DNA of 64,000 bases from Chitinophagaceae bacterium (GTDB lineage Bacteria > Bacteroidota > Bacteroidia > Chitinophagales > Chitinophagaceae), in NCBI GenBank assembly GCA_017307755.1, contig JAFKGQ010000013.1, positions 186,001 to 250,000 on the forward strand. The letters run 5' to 3'. Under the pieces are notes generated by a model. That model saw nothing but the letters and a program-made list of their open reading frames with translations, had not been told where the DNA came from and made no database searches. Positions 27,409 to 36,699 of the stretch are shown one piece after another. Positions within the stretch are counted from its first letter, which is position 1. Every line of letters begins with the position of its first letter. The translations under genes were made by a program, and so were the position numbers.

Positions 27409-28560
27409 TTATTGAAGCACGGTTATTTTCCTCCCTTCCGCCTTGAAATGAAGGTCATTTATTTCAAACATCTTCAGCACCTTTGACAAGGGAACATCTC
27501 TTCTGATCGACCCTGTGAACTGCCATCCGGGTACTTTGCCTTCATAAACGATCTCCAGGTCATACCATCTTTCCAATTGTCTCATAACGGTGCCGACGTC
27601 ATCCCCGTTGAACTGGAACAGTCCGTTCTTCCAGGCTATCGCATCATCGACATCCGGCTCATCGACCTTGATCTGTGAGGTCCTGTTATCCATCGCTGCC
27701 TGCTGACCGGGTTTTAATAATGTTTTCGTATTGCCGGTAGAAACCTTTACACTGCCTTCCAGCAAGGTCGTTTTAACAGCGTTCTCATTATTATAGGCCA
27801 TTACATTGAACTGTGTGCCGAGCACTTCCACCTGCATATTGCCTGTCGTCACATGAAAGGGTCTATTTTTATTACCGGCGATTTCAAAATAAGCCTCGCC
27901 GGTCAGGACGACATTCCGTTCGCTGCCGGTGAATGTTGTTGGGAATCGAAGGGAGGAGGAGGCATTGAGCCATACTTTACTTCCATCAGCTAATATTAAT
28001 TGATACTGTCCGCCGCGCGGCGTGTGGATGGTGTTGTAAAGAATTTCGGAAGCATTCTTTGTCTGCTCTTTATAAGCAAGCCGGCCGCTGTCGAGGAAGA
28101 CCAGCTTGGTACTGCCCTGGCGCATGAGCGTTCCCCTTGAGGAACTGTCCAACGGCACTACAGTTCCGTCAGCCAATGTAAGGGTAGCTTTGTCGCCTCC
28201 GGGGTCAATATCGTTTTTTACTTTTGCCCTGACGGTGTTTGCAGTAGATACCTCCTTTGAAGCGCGATCTTTAATAAATAAATATAAGCCTGTGCAAACG
28301 ACTATCCCGGTAAATACCGCAGCTGCGAGCAAGCGGCCCCACCTCCGGTGATGGTCTTGTACGGGCGCCTGATCCCCGATCTCAGTCCGTAACTTATCGT
28401 ACATACGTACCCTGATCTTCTCTTCAATGCCGTCGTCAGGATGGGGGATCTCAACGACCTCGTCATTAAAAGAGGAATACCAGTCATTTACCAGTTGCTT
28501 TTCGCTTTCGGTTGCCCGACCCGCAAGGTAATTCTCGATGGCCTGTATGGGGATCTTCAT
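27409..28560 (-). CDS. FecR-family anti-sigma factor
   Basis: 383 residues: a cytosolic N-terminal region (1-92, binding the sigma factor), one membrane helix (about 93-112, LLAAAVFTGIVVCTGLYLFI), a periplasmic FecR domain (about 170-270, with YNTIHTPRGGQYQLILADGSKVWLNASSSL), and a C-terminal DUF4974-like domain (FNGDDVGTVMRQLERWYDLEIVYEG). It relays occupancy of the STN-domain SusC to the ECF sigma factor encoded 64 bases upstream. Order sigma-fecR-susC-susD is standard. Confidence 0.94.
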   Translation of the reverse strand: MKIPIQAIENYLAGRATESEKQLVNDWYSSFNDEVVEIPHPDDGIEEKIRVRMYDKLRTEIGDQAPVQDHHRRWGRLLAAAVFTGIVVCTGLYLFIKDRASKEVSTANTVRAKVKNDIDPGGDKATLTLADGTVVPLDSSSRGTLMRQGSTKLVFLDSGRLAYKEQTKNASEILYNTIHTPRGGQYQLILADGSKVWLNASSSLRFPTTFTGSERNVVLTGEAYFEIAGNKNRPFHVTTGNMQVEVLGTQFNVMAYNNENAVKTTLLEGSVKVSTGNTKTLLKPGQQAAMDNRTSQIKVDEPDVDDAIAWKNGLFQFNGDDVGTVMRQLERWYDLEIVYEGKVPGWQFTGSIRRDVPLSKVLKMFEINDLHFKAEGRKITVLQ

Positions 28561-28624
28561 AATATGGAATTATAGATAAGTGTATCGAACGAAGAAGATC
28601 ACCTACTCGCGAAAGGAAGTTTTT

Positions 28625-29185
28625 TTAGAAAAGGCTCCAAAGGAGGTCCTTTATTTTAACCTTGAGTCGACGTAGCGCTTTATTTATTTGATTGTCAACC
28701 GTTTTTGGACTTATTTGAAATCGTGCCGCGATCTCCTTGCTACTCATGCCCTGCTCCCGGCTGTATTTGAAAATAAGTCTGCATTTTTCAGGGAGGCTGT
28801 TTAATTCTTCTTCTATTATATTCAATATCCGGCGATAATGAACACTGTCCTCGATGTGGATGTCCGGCACAGGTGCAAAGCCTTGTTCTTTCTCATATTC
28901 CCTTGCATGCGCTTTTTTCCTTACCTGGGCAAACACCATATATTTGACGGCAGTAGCGAGATAGGGATTTAATGCATCGGGGGATAGGGTATGTCTGTTA
29001 TGCCAAAGGCTCATGAAGGCGTCGTGTACGATATCTTCCGCGGTCTGGATATCTTTCAGGCGATTGTAAGCTATGGAAAAAAGTATCTTCCAGTATCGGT
29101 TGTAAAGCAAGGTAAACGCCCGGGTGTCGTCTTTTGACAATAAAACAACCAGTTCATTATCCGGGTAAATACCTTCATTAGGCAT
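28625..29185 (-). CDS. ECF-type RNA polymerase sigma factor of the polysaccharide locus
   Basis: 186 residues from the ATG at 29185 (MPNEGIYPDNELV). Region 2 includes AFTLLYNRYWKILFSIAYNRLKDIQTAEDIVHDAFMSLW, and region 4 has the helix-turn-helix EQGMSSKEIAARFQISPKTVDNQINKALRRL. It would direct polymerase to the susC promoter when released by FecR. An upstream start at 29218 would only add residues that overlap the probable leader. A TATCTTTG -7 box lies 30 bases before this ATG. Confidence 0.93.
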   Translation of the reverse strand: MPNEGIYPDNELVVLLSKDDTRAFTLLYNRYWKILFSIAYNRLKDIQTAEDIVHDAFMSLWHNRHTLSPDALNPYLATAVKYMVFAQVRKKAHAREYEKEQGFAPVPDIHIEDSVHYRRILNIIEEELNSLPEKCRLIFKYSREQGMSSKEIAARFQISPKTVDNQINKALRRLKVKIKDLLWSLF

Positions 29186-29215
29186 GGTAGGGCCCACTTT
29201 TCTATATGGCACCCT

Positions 29216-29223
29216 CAAAGATA
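29216..29223 (-). promoter_or_regulatory. -7 box of the sigma-factor gene
   Basis: TATCTTTG on the minus strand is a perfect match to TAnnTTTG. It is placed 30 bases before the sigma ATG and just past the end of the beta-lactamase-like gene. The -33 is weak. Confidence 0.5.
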
Positions 29224-29236
29224 AAAAAGTTATGGT

Positions 29237-30151
29237 TCAATTCCACAGCTTCTCCGCACCCGCAGCCGGCTGCCATTTTGAGGAAGGCTCGAAATACGCC
29301 CACAACAGGGCTGACACTTTCCGGGCCAATTGCCAGGCCTCATTGTCCGGCACCCATCGCTGGTCTTTGTTATTTTTGGTAGCTATATAAAAAACATAAT
29401 CGCCATGCGGCGCATTGACCAGCACTACTTCCGAACGGGAATCGTCCACCATCCCCTGTTTGGAAGCCGCTTGTACATAGGGCGGGATACAAAAGAGAGC
29501 ATATTCATCCCAAAAAACATGGGTCATGATCCTGTACATCGTTTGACTGGCGGCAGGGCTCACAGCCTCATCGTTACGGATCATAGTCACCAGACTGGCC
29601 ATTTCCCTGGGGGTCGTCTGTCCCCATCCATAAAGCTGTCTGTTCTGTTCCCGTCCGGGCGTCCGGGCATTGACACGGGTGTATTGAAAACCGCTTTTTT
29701 CCAACCAGGAATTAATGGCTGCCCCCCCTCCCGCCATCCTTTCGCACCAGACTGCCGCGGCATTGTCGCTATGGGTGATCATAAGGGTGACGACATCCTT
29801 CAGATCGACGCTGGTGCTATCCCTGAAGAATTGCATCAGACCGGAGCCCTTTCTGGACATCGAATCCCGATATACCATTGGCTGGTGATATTTAAAGTCA
29901 CCCGTCGCGATCTTGTCAAAGATCCCCACCAGGATAGGGACCTTGATGATACTGGCGGTGGGAAAAACGGTGTCGGCATTGATGGCTGCAACCTTGCCTG
30001 TCTTTAGGTTCCGGACATATACACCCGCTACGCCATGAAAGGTGTCGGTCAGCGCATGGAGCCGGGCTTCCAGTTTTTTATCTGTCTTGAATTGAGCAGC
30101 AACGGGTCGTTGCAGGATGGATAATAATAAAAGGAAGAGTAATCTGGTCAT
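29237..30151 (-). CDS. Exported class A beta-lactamase-fold serine hydrolase lacking the ExxLN motif
   Basis: 304 residues with a signal peptide (ending RPVAAQ). The penicillin-binding fold motifs are Ser67-Ile-Ile-Lys70 (TASIIKVP), Ser128-Asp129-Asn130 and a degenerate third box SKQGM in place of KTG. The omega-loop region (ARTPGREQNRQLYGWGQTTP) shows no E-x-x-L-N, so the deacylation glutamate of class A enzymes is not evident. It could be a weak beta-lactamase, a peptidase or another serine hydrolase. It ends 51 bases before the sigma ATG on the same strand but the sigma gene has its own -7 box, so linkage to the locus is unclear. Confidence 0.8.
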   Translation of the reverse strand: MTRLLFLLLLSILQRPVAAQFKTDKKLEARLHALTDTFHGVAGVYVRNLKTGKVAAINADTVFPTASIIKVPILVGIFDKIATGDFKYHQPMVYRDSMSRKGSGLMQFFRDSTSVDLKDVVTLMITHSDNAAAVWCERMAGGGAAINSWLEKSGFQYTRVNARTPGREQNRQLYGWGQTTPREMASLVTMIRNDEAVSPAASQTMYRIMTHVFWDEYALFCIPPYVQAASKQGMVDDSRSEVVLVNAPHGDYVFYIATKNNKDQRWVPDNEAWQLARKVSALLWAYFEPSSKWQPAAGAEKLWN

Positions 30152-30204
30152 ACAGGATTTAAAAATACAAAGTTCTTTTGCTATTTTTCCTCAAAATCTT
30201 ATTT

Positions 30205-31221
30205 ATGATACTCCTGCCTGTCCGTAAGATCCATATTCTATGCTTCCTGCCCGCTCTGGCATTATTTTCCTGTTCAATACCGGATAGACCGGTGAGCAAG
30301 GAAGAAGCGCTTGCATTGGCCCACAGGATCGAACGCTCCGTGATCCAACATGACAATAGCGTGCTCAACAGGATCTTTGACGAAAAAGCATTTGCCGGCA
30401 GGGTCGCGAAAGCAGGAGGGTTCTTTTTTAAAAAAGAACTGATACAGGGGGTCATAGAAGGCCTTCATAAAAGGGAGTTCGGAAAAGAGATACTTGGCGC
30501 ATTGGGTGATAGTGGTAGCTATGAGCTGATCAAGCAATATGAAAAGGATCATAAACAGCACATCCTGTTCAGACTTTACAGCGACGGCAGTGTGAACTAT
30601 CATGATTTTGAATTGATAAAAAGAGAGGATGAAAGTGTAAGGGCGGCGGACTTGTTCGTTTATCTCAGTGGGGAGGATCTAAGTAAGACTATTGCGGATG
30701 CGCTGCAGCAGGTGAATACAGATATATCGAAGGAAGAGTTGGAAAAGCTCAACACAGTAAATACGATCAAATCGCTGGTTGCCGAAAAGGACTATGAAAA
30801 AGCCGGCCAGTATTACGATCAGCTCCCCGCTTCGATCAAAAAAGGGAAAGCCTTTCAGATTATACATGTCACCATTTGTGCAAACCTGGGCAATGAAAAA
30901 TATTTGCAGGCCATCAACGAATACAGATCGCTGTATCCCCACGACCCTAATATGTATCTGATGATGGTGGACGCCTATACTTTACAACAGAACTACCCCA
31001 TGGCGCTGGAGTCCGTCAACAAACTCGATTCTCTGATAGATAAAGATCCTTATCAGGATTATCAAAGAGGGCTGCTCTATCTGTTGATGAAAGATACCGT
31101 CAGGGCGCTGGGGTATTTCGAGCAGCTTCATAAAAATATGCCCGCGTTTAGACAGGGCACGATGCTGTTGAACCGTCTGAAAAAGATCAGGGATGACGAA
31201 GGCCCGCAACATCGCCCGTAA
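30205..31221 (+). CDS. Lipoprotein with TPR-like helical repeats, function unknown
   Basis: 338 residues from the ATG at 30205; a TTG at 30178 would lengthen the leader but is less likely. Signal peptide with lipobox LFSC (Cys23). The N-terminal half (KEEALALAHRIERSVIQHDNSVLNRIFDEKAF, then beta-rich IKQYEKDHKQHILFRLYSDGSVNYHDFEL) has no recognised family. The C-terminal half is TPR-like (KDYEKAGQYYDQLPASIKKGKAFQIIHVTICANLG and ALGYFEQLHKNMP). Its last 35 bases overlap the end of the convergent GH95 gene. Confidence 0.8.
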   Translation: MILLPVRKIHILCFLPALALFSCSIPDRPVSKEEALALAHRIERSVIQHDNSVLNRIFDEKAFAGRVAKAGGFFFKKELIQGVIEGLHKREFGKEILGALGDSGSYELIKQYEKDHKQHILFRLYSDGSVNYHDFELIKREDESVRAADLFVYLSGEDLSKTIADALQQVNTDISKEELEKLNTVNTIKSLVAEKDYEKAGQYYDQLPASIKKGKAFQIIHVTICANLGNEKYLQAINEYRSLYPHDPNMYLMMVDAYTLQQNYPMALESVNKLDSLIDKDPYQDYQRGLLYLLMKDTVRALGYFEQLHKNMPAFRQGTMLLNRLKKIRDDEGPQHRP

Positions 31222-33433
31222 AAGTATAAATACCTCCCGGCGCCGTTGAAAAACGATAAGTCCATCCACGGTCCGTCGGGGCGCCCTTGGGGGCCTTTAC
31301 ACCTGTCAATGCGTTTGGCACACGCAGGTTGCAGTCCCCTCCGGCAAGGGACCTGATCGTCAGTTTGACGATCTTTCCATTGCTCCATTGCATATCGGTG
31401 ATCTCAAAACCACCCCGGGCCCTTACCCCTTTTACATGACCGTCGCTCCAGCCATCCGGTAAAGCAGGCAGCAATTGTATCTCGTCCGCCTGGCTTTGCA
31501 CCAGCATCTCCGCTACACCCGCGGTATAACCAAAATTGCCGTCTATCTGAAAAGGCGGATGCGCACAAAGCAGGTTGGCATAGATACCGCCGCCTTCATT
31601 ATAATCTACACCGCTGCCGCCCACCAGCGTAATAAAATTCTTTAGTATCTGATAAGCATGATTGCCGTCCTGCAGTCTTGCCCAAAAATTCATCTTCCAG
31701 GCCATGGACCATCCGGTGGAAGCATCTCCTCTTGCCTGCAAGCTTACTTTAGCCGCATCTGCCAGCCCGGGAGTTTTTGTGACGCTGATCTGTCTGCCCG
31801 GATGCAGCGCAAAAAGATGCGATGCATGCCGGTGATTATCCTTTTCATCGTCCCGGTCTGTCTCCCACTCCTGCAGCTGGCCCCACCGTCCGATCGTTGG
31901 TTTGAGCAGATGGTCCCGCATATCCGCCACATGATCCCTGTAAGTCTTGTCGATGTGCAGGACGTCGGCAGCCTCGATATAGTTGGTAAAAAGATCGTAC
32001 ACGATCTCCTGGTCATAGGTCACGCCGTCTTCCGTAGGACCATGTTCCGGGCTCCAGCCCATGGGAGACACCAGGGTACCATCGGGTCTGCGTTTGAGAT
32101 GATCGTCCCAGAATTCCACTACCTCCTTGAGAATGGGATAGCCAAAACTGCCCAACCAGGCTTTATCCTTTGTAAACGCATAGTGCTCCCAGAGAGACTG
32201 TACATACCAGGCGCTGCCCGGCGTATTCCACAAAAAGCTTTCCCCGCCAAAAATATTGTTCTCCGTCCTGACCGTCCAGCCCCGGACACCCGGATATTCT
32301 TTTCTCGTATTGTCCTTCTTCACCTCCCGCATGCTGTTGATATAATCCAGGTATGGGAAATGACATTCCGAAAGATTAGCAGGCTCCGCAAGCCAGTAGT
32401 TCATCTGGATATTGATATTGGAGTGATAATCGCAGCGCCAGGGCGGGGTGTTGCTCTCATTCCACAGACCCTGCAGATTGGCGGGGAGTCCGCCCTTCCG
32501 CGAGCTGCTGATCAGCAGATATCGCCCATACTGAAATAACAAAGCCTCGATACCATGATCAGGGGCCGCACGATAATTCAACAACCGCTGATACGTAGGC
32601 AACGCTAAACCAGCTGAACCCTCCGAACCATTCAATTCTAAAAACACTCTTTTAAACAAAGACTGATAATCATATACATGTCGCGCCAGCAACTGATCAT
32701 ACCCTTTCCCCGCGGCAGCCGTCAATATGCGGCGGATCTTCCCCGTGGGGTCCTGTCCCCTCCATTGCTGCGAGCGTTTATTGCTATAGTCGGTCCCGGC
32801 AGCCAAAAAGATCGTAAATCCGTCTGCCTGGCTAATGTTTAAAGTGCTGTCAGATCCCGCGGTCGCCCTACCCCCATCCACTTTTATCAGAACTCTTCCA
32901 TCGTACTTCAGACCATTTTCCAGATGCCCGGTGATACCCAGGGTCCCGCCGTCGACCTCCGTCTTTGCGCCATGCGCATCTTTCAGACCGATAGTCGCAG
33001 TATAAGCCCCTTTTTTATCCGCCGAAAAACGCAGCACCATCACCTGGTCAGGGAAACTGCAGAAATATTCCCGTTTGTAGTTGATCCCGCCGCTGTTGTA
33101 AGCCACCTGCTGTACAGCCCTGCTGATATCCAATTCCCGGCGATAAGCACCCGTTGTATCCGCATGCTGAAAGTCTATGAACAGGTCGCCAAAGGCCTGG
33201 TAGGCGCCTGTATTTGTCTCATCTCCTGTCCAAAGACTGATCTCGTTGAACTGTATATGTTCATGCAGACGACCGCCAAAGACCATCCCCCCTATCCTGC
33301 CATTGCCCATGGGATAGGCTTCTGTCATCCATGTGGAGGCGGGGTGGATGTCCCATATCTTTAGGTCCTGAGCACGGGTAAGAAGCGTAAATGTTGCTGA
33401 GATCAGAAGAACGAACGATCTTTTTATCATCAT
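31187..33433 (-). CDS. Secreted GH95-family alpha-L-fucosidase-like glycosidase
   Basis: 748 residues with signal peptide MMIKRSFVLLISATFTLLTRA. GH95 features: WMTEAYPMGNGRIGGMVFGG and EHIQFNEISLWTGDETNTGAYQAFGDL in the N-terminal domain; NINIQMNYWLAEPANLSE, GWSPEHGPTEDGVTYDQEIVYDLF and HRHASHLFALHPG in the (alpha/alpha)6 barrel. Members remove alpha-1,2-L-fucose or related alpha-L-galactose by inversion. A TATATTTG box (33464-33457, minus) lies 24 bases upstream. It is not next to a SusCD pair, so it acts as a stand-alone enzyme gene here. Confidence 0.92.
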   Translation of the reverse strand: MMIKRSFVLLISATFTLLTRAQDLKIWDIHPASTWMTEAYPMGNGRIGGMVFGGRLHEHIQFNEISLWTGDETNTGAYQAFGDLFIDFQHADTTGAYRRELDISRAVQQVAYNSGGINYKREYFCSFPDQVMVLRFSADKKGAYTATIGLKDAHGAKTEVDGGTLGITGHLENGLKYDGRVLIKVDGGRATAGSDSTLNISQADGFTIFLAAGTDYSNKRSQQWRGQDPTGKIRRILTAAAGKGYDQLLARHVYDYQSLFKRVFLELNGSEGSAGLALPTYQRLLNYRAAPDHGIEALLFQYGRYLLISSSRKGGLPANLQGLWNESNTPPWRCDYHSNINIQMNYWLAEPANLSECHFPYLDYINSMREVKKDNTRKEYPGVRGWTVRTENNIFGGESFLWNTPGSAWYVQSLWEHYAFTKDKAWLGSFGYPILKEVVEFWDDHLKRRPDGTLVSPMGWSPEHGPTEDGVTYDQEIVYDLFTNYIEAADVLHIDKTYRDHVADMRDHLLKPTIGRWGQLQEWETDRDDEKDNHRHASHLFALHPGRQISVTKTPGLADAAKVSLQARGDASTGWSMAWKMNFWARLQDGNHAYQILKNFITLVGGSGVDYNEGGGIYANLLCAHPPFQIDGNFGYTAGVAEMLVQSQADEIQLLPALPDGWSDGHVKGVRARGGFEITDMQWSNGKIVKLTIRSLAGGDCNLRVPNALTGVKAPKGAPTDRGWTYRFSTAPGGIYTFTGDVAGLRHP

Positions 33434-33492
33434 AAAAACCGATTGTCAAGGGGGCTCAAATATATTGAGTATATTGGACAATACTTTTTATT

Positions 33493-35916
33493 ATGTTCAG
33501 AAATTATATTAAAACAGCTTTTCGCAACCTGCTGCGTAACAAGACCAGTACGGTCATCAATATCCTTGGTCTGGCGCTTGGTCTGGCGGCCTTCATCTGT
33601 ATCAGCGCCTATGTCCGCTATGAACGGAGCTTCGATAGGATGCTGGCGCCCGCAGGACAGACTGTCTATCGGGTGGAAAGCCGTTTTTACAGAGGCAGCC
33701 AGCTTACGGACGACTGGCCGACGAGCACCAATGGGTATGCACTTGCGTTAAAAGAACATTTTCCGGAAATAACGGACTTTACCAGGATCAACTGGAATAA
33801 TTCCGAACGTGTCGTCCGTTACGGCAATATCCGTTTTCGGGAGACGCATGTCTGTTTTGCAGACAGCAATTTCTTTTCTTTTTTTCAATACGGATGGTTG
33901 AAGGGGGACAAGGCAACGGCGCTGAAAGACATCAATTCTGTGGTCATTTCCGCCTCTGCGGCGCATAAATATTTTGGGAACAGCGACCCATTGGGAAAAC
34001 TCCTGGAGATCAGCACTATTTCCACCGTGCTCCCCTGCCGCGTGACTGGCGTCTTCCAGGACCCTCCCCCCAATTCCACCATGCAGTTCACTATGTTGCT
34101 CTCCTGGGCTTCTTCGCCTGAATGGCAAAAAAGAACATGGTATCAACATGAAAGCTATACTTTTTTAAAGTTATCGCCGGGAGCCGGGACAACCTCGCTG
34201 GAAGCTCAATTCCCGGTCATGGCGGAAGGTTATAAAAATGGACCCGCCCTCAAGGATTTGCGGTGGGCGATTCATCTCGTTCCAATGGAAGACATCCATC
34301 TCAATCCCGCCAAACAATATGAGATAGAGCCAAAAGGCAATCGTCGCGCCGTGCAATTTATGGATATCCTGTCGTTGGTGATCCTCCTGATAGCCTGTGT
34401 CAATTATATCAACCTCTCCACAGCCAGGGCGCTGGAAAGGGCAAAGGAAGTAGGTATACGCAAGGTCAGCGGAGCCCTCCCCTTGCAGTTGATGATCCAA
34501 TTCCTCCTGGAGTCCTTGTTGCTCGGTAGCCTGGCCCTTGTGCTGGGGATAGCGTTGTCGGTATTGGCAGGCGCTCTGCTGCCTGCATGGCTGGGTATCG
34601 ATCACGGTTATGGGGGGATGATAGACCTATCTTTCTGTCGTACCATCGGGTGGGTCTTTCTATCGGCAGTCGTCTTGTCCGGTGTTTACCCGTCCCTGGT
34701 ACTTACCCGGTTCCACCCCATTACTGTGCTAAAAGGACGCTATGCCTTCTCGAAGAGCGGCGCCTATATAAGAAAGGGATTGGTCACTTTCCAGTTTGTC
34801 GTCGCTCTTGCCCTTATTGCAGGAACACTGGCTGTATACAGACAGCTCATGTATATGAGCAGCCAGAACCCTGGTGTGGAGGTGCGGCAAACACTTGTTG
34901 TAAAGGCGCCCGTCAGCACCAGCGGCTATGAAACAAAGGCAGCGGCCCTAAAACATACGCTGCTGGCGTTACCCGGCATCAATGGTGTCACCGGATCAGG
35001 CGCCGTGCCGGGAAGAGAGGTGGGGATGTTCCTGGCCAACCGCAGGTTTGGGGCGGATAAATCCGAAGAGCGCACCTATGAGATGCTGAAAGTGGACCAT
35101 GACTTTATCCCCCTGTATCATCTGGATATGATAGCGGGAAGGGCCTTTGACCGCAGCCGGCCCGCCGATAGTCTGGGTCTGGTCTTAAATGAATCCGCCG
35201 TCCGTCAGCTGGGTTTTGCCTCATCGCAGGATGCTATTGGTAAACAGGTATGGCTGGAGGTCAACCCGGGACGGACAGACAAGGTCATCGGGGTCATCCG
35301 CGATTACCATCAGCGGTCGTTGCAAATGTCATATACACCCTTGATCCTCTTTATGGACCCGGCTTACGGATGGATACCCACTCAATATTTTTCTATAAAA
35401 GTGACTACAAAGGATATGGCCGGGACAATAGATAAGATACGGAAGACCTGGGATAATCTTTTCCCGGAATCTTCTTTCGACAGCTTTTTCCTGGATGAAT
35501 TTTATGACCGGCAGTACCGGGATGACAGGAATTTTGCCCGGGTAGCGGGGTTATTCTGTGGTCTATCCATCTTCATCGGGGTCATTGGCCTGTTGGGATT
35601 GACGGCTTTTGCAGCCGCCCGCAGGAACAGAGAGATCGGCGTCCGCAAGGTATTGGGGGCTTCCGTCAGCCAGATCATGTCCCTGCTGACCTGGGATTTT
35701 ATCCGGCTGATCCTGCTGGCTTCCCTTTTTGCCCTTCCTCTATCATTGATAGCTATCCACGGATGGATGCAGGGCTTTGCTTTCCGGGCTCCCCTGAACT
35801 GGGGCCTGCTGCTGGCGCCTGTGCCATTGCTGATCATGATCACCCTCGCAACGACGGGATGGCTGACCTTACGGGCAGCCCGTGTAAACCCGGTCAATTC
35901 GTTGAAAGAGGAGTAA
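33493..35916 (+). CDS. MacB/FtsX-type ABC transporter permease
   Basis: 807 residues. The N-terminal membrane helix (NLLRNKTSTVINILGLALGLAAFICISAYV) and MacB periplasmic core are followed by a FtsX domain near 290-420, a second periplasmic domain, and a second FtsX domain (FIGVIGLLGLTAFAAARRNREIGVRKVLGAS, LLAPVPLLIMITLATTGWLTLRAARVNPVNSLKEE). This eight-helix tandem form is common in Bacteroidota and works with a separate ATPase. No ATPase gene is adjacent, so the partner must lie elsewhere. The role is not known; export or lipoprotein/peptide handling are typical. Confidence 0.9.
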   Translation: MFRNYIKTAFRNLLRNKTSTVINILGLALGLAAFICISAYVRYERSFDRMLAPAGQTVYRVESRFYRGSQLTDDWPTSTNGYALALKEHFPEITDFTRINWNNSERVVRYGNIRFRETHVCFADSNFFSFFQYGWLKGDKATALKDINSVVISASAAHKYFGNSDPLGKLLEISTISTVLPCRVTGVFQDPPPNSTMQFTMLLSWASSPEWQKRTWYQHESYTFLKLSPGAGTTSLEAQFPVMAEGYKNGPALKDLRWAIHLVPMEDIHLNPAKQYEIEPKGNRRAVQFMDILSLVILLIACVNYINLSTARALERAKEVGIRKVSGALPLQLMIQFLLESLLLGSLALVLGIALSVLAGALLPAWLGIDHGYGGMIDLSFCRTIGWVFLSAVVLSGVYPSLVLTRFHPITVLKGRYAFSKSGAYIRKGLVTFQFVVALALIAGTLAVYRQLMYMSSQNPGVEVRQTLVVKAPVSTSGYETKAAALKHTLLALPGINGVTGSGAVPGREVGMFLANRRFGADKSEERTYEMLKVDHDFIPLYHLDMIAGRAFDRSRPADSLGLVLNESAVRQLGFASSQDAIGKQVWLEVNPGRTDKVIGVIRDYHQRSLQMSYTPLILFMDPAYGWIPTQYFSIKVTTKDMAGTIDKIRKTWDNLFPESSFDSFFLDEFYDRQYRDDRNFARVAGLFCGLSIFIGVIGLLGLTAFAAARRNREIGVRKVLGASVSQIMSLLTWDFIRLILLASLFALPLSLIAIHGWMQGFAFRAPLNWGLLLAPVPLLIMITLATTGWLTLRAARVNPVNSLKEE

Positions 35917-35982
35917 CTGCTTTAACATCTTTTTAGCCGTCTATTGAGCAGCCACTATATTCTTAAAGCTGTCATTGGTACT

Positions 35983-36699
35983 ATGCCTAACATAAGTAAA
36001 CCCCTCCTGGTAATGGCCGTATTTATCTTACTCACCCGGACCGTCTCCGCCCAGACGGACTCGAACGTTATTCATCACCCGCGTTTTGCAGAATTTTACG
36101 TAATGGTCGGCGGGCAATTCGTGAACTTTTCCGGCCTGAACAGCCGCTTGCAGAAAGCGGGTATCGACAAGCTGACAGCGGGCATGGTAGGTTTTGGCGC
36201 TGGTATGAATTTTAATGTCGACAGATGGACGGCGGGCGTCGACGTATCGCTTATGCAAGGCTCCCAGATGGATGTAGAAGTCACCGGCATCAACAGCCAT
36301 ATTTATCTGGGCTTCAACGTCCTTCAATCCAGGACCTGGGCGCTTGGCCCGGAAACAGGTATTGGCTTTCAATACATCGCAGTGGCTATTACAAAGCCCA
36401 GTGCAGCCGGTGGGTTCAACGAAGCGCTTGACAATGCACAAAACCAGGTAGAGCTGCGGCACGGTACTACCCCGGTGGATGCAGCGCTTGCATTCAGAGC
36501 ACGCTCATACCTTCCGGTCTTTAGACATCTGGGGATCAAGCCGACCTGCAAGTTCGGCTACCGTTACGGACTGGGCGACAATACCTGGAAAGTACGAAGA
36601 AGCAATATCCAGGACGGACCAAGGGACAGGGCAGGCAACTTCTATCTGAGCTTGCTGCTGACGTTCGGCCGCAACCGAAGATCATCCCCCGGCGGATAG
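35983..36699 (+). CDS. Probable outer-membrane beta-barrel protein, unknown function
   Basis: 238 residues from the ATG at 35983; a TTG at 35944 is the only longer option. Signal peptide MPNISKPLLVMAVFILLTRTVSAQ. Alternating strands such as AEFYVMVGGQFVNFSGLNSRL, AGMNFNVDRWTAGVDVSLMQGSQMDV and FYLSLLLTFGR suggest a small barrel. No enzyme motif. Its final 58 bases overlap the end of the convergent beta-propeller gene. Confidence 0.7.
   Translation: MPNISKPLLVMAVFILLTRTVSAQTDSNVIHHPRFAEFYVMVGGQFVNFSGLNSRLQKAGIDKLTAGMVGFGAGMNFNVDRWTAGVDVSLMQGSQMDVEVTGINSHIYLGFNVLQSRTWALGPETGIGFQYIAVAITKPSAAGGFNEALDNAQNQVELRHGTTPVDAALAFRARSYLPVFRHLGIKPTCKFGYRYGLGDNTWKVRRSNIQDGPRDRAGNFYLSLLLTFGRNRRSSPGG

Noticed and set aside
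27215..27415. A 66-codon plus-strand open frame in the susC-fecR gap
   Set aside because: No convincing start context, codon use looks random, and the interval is better explained as a small RNA with a terminator.
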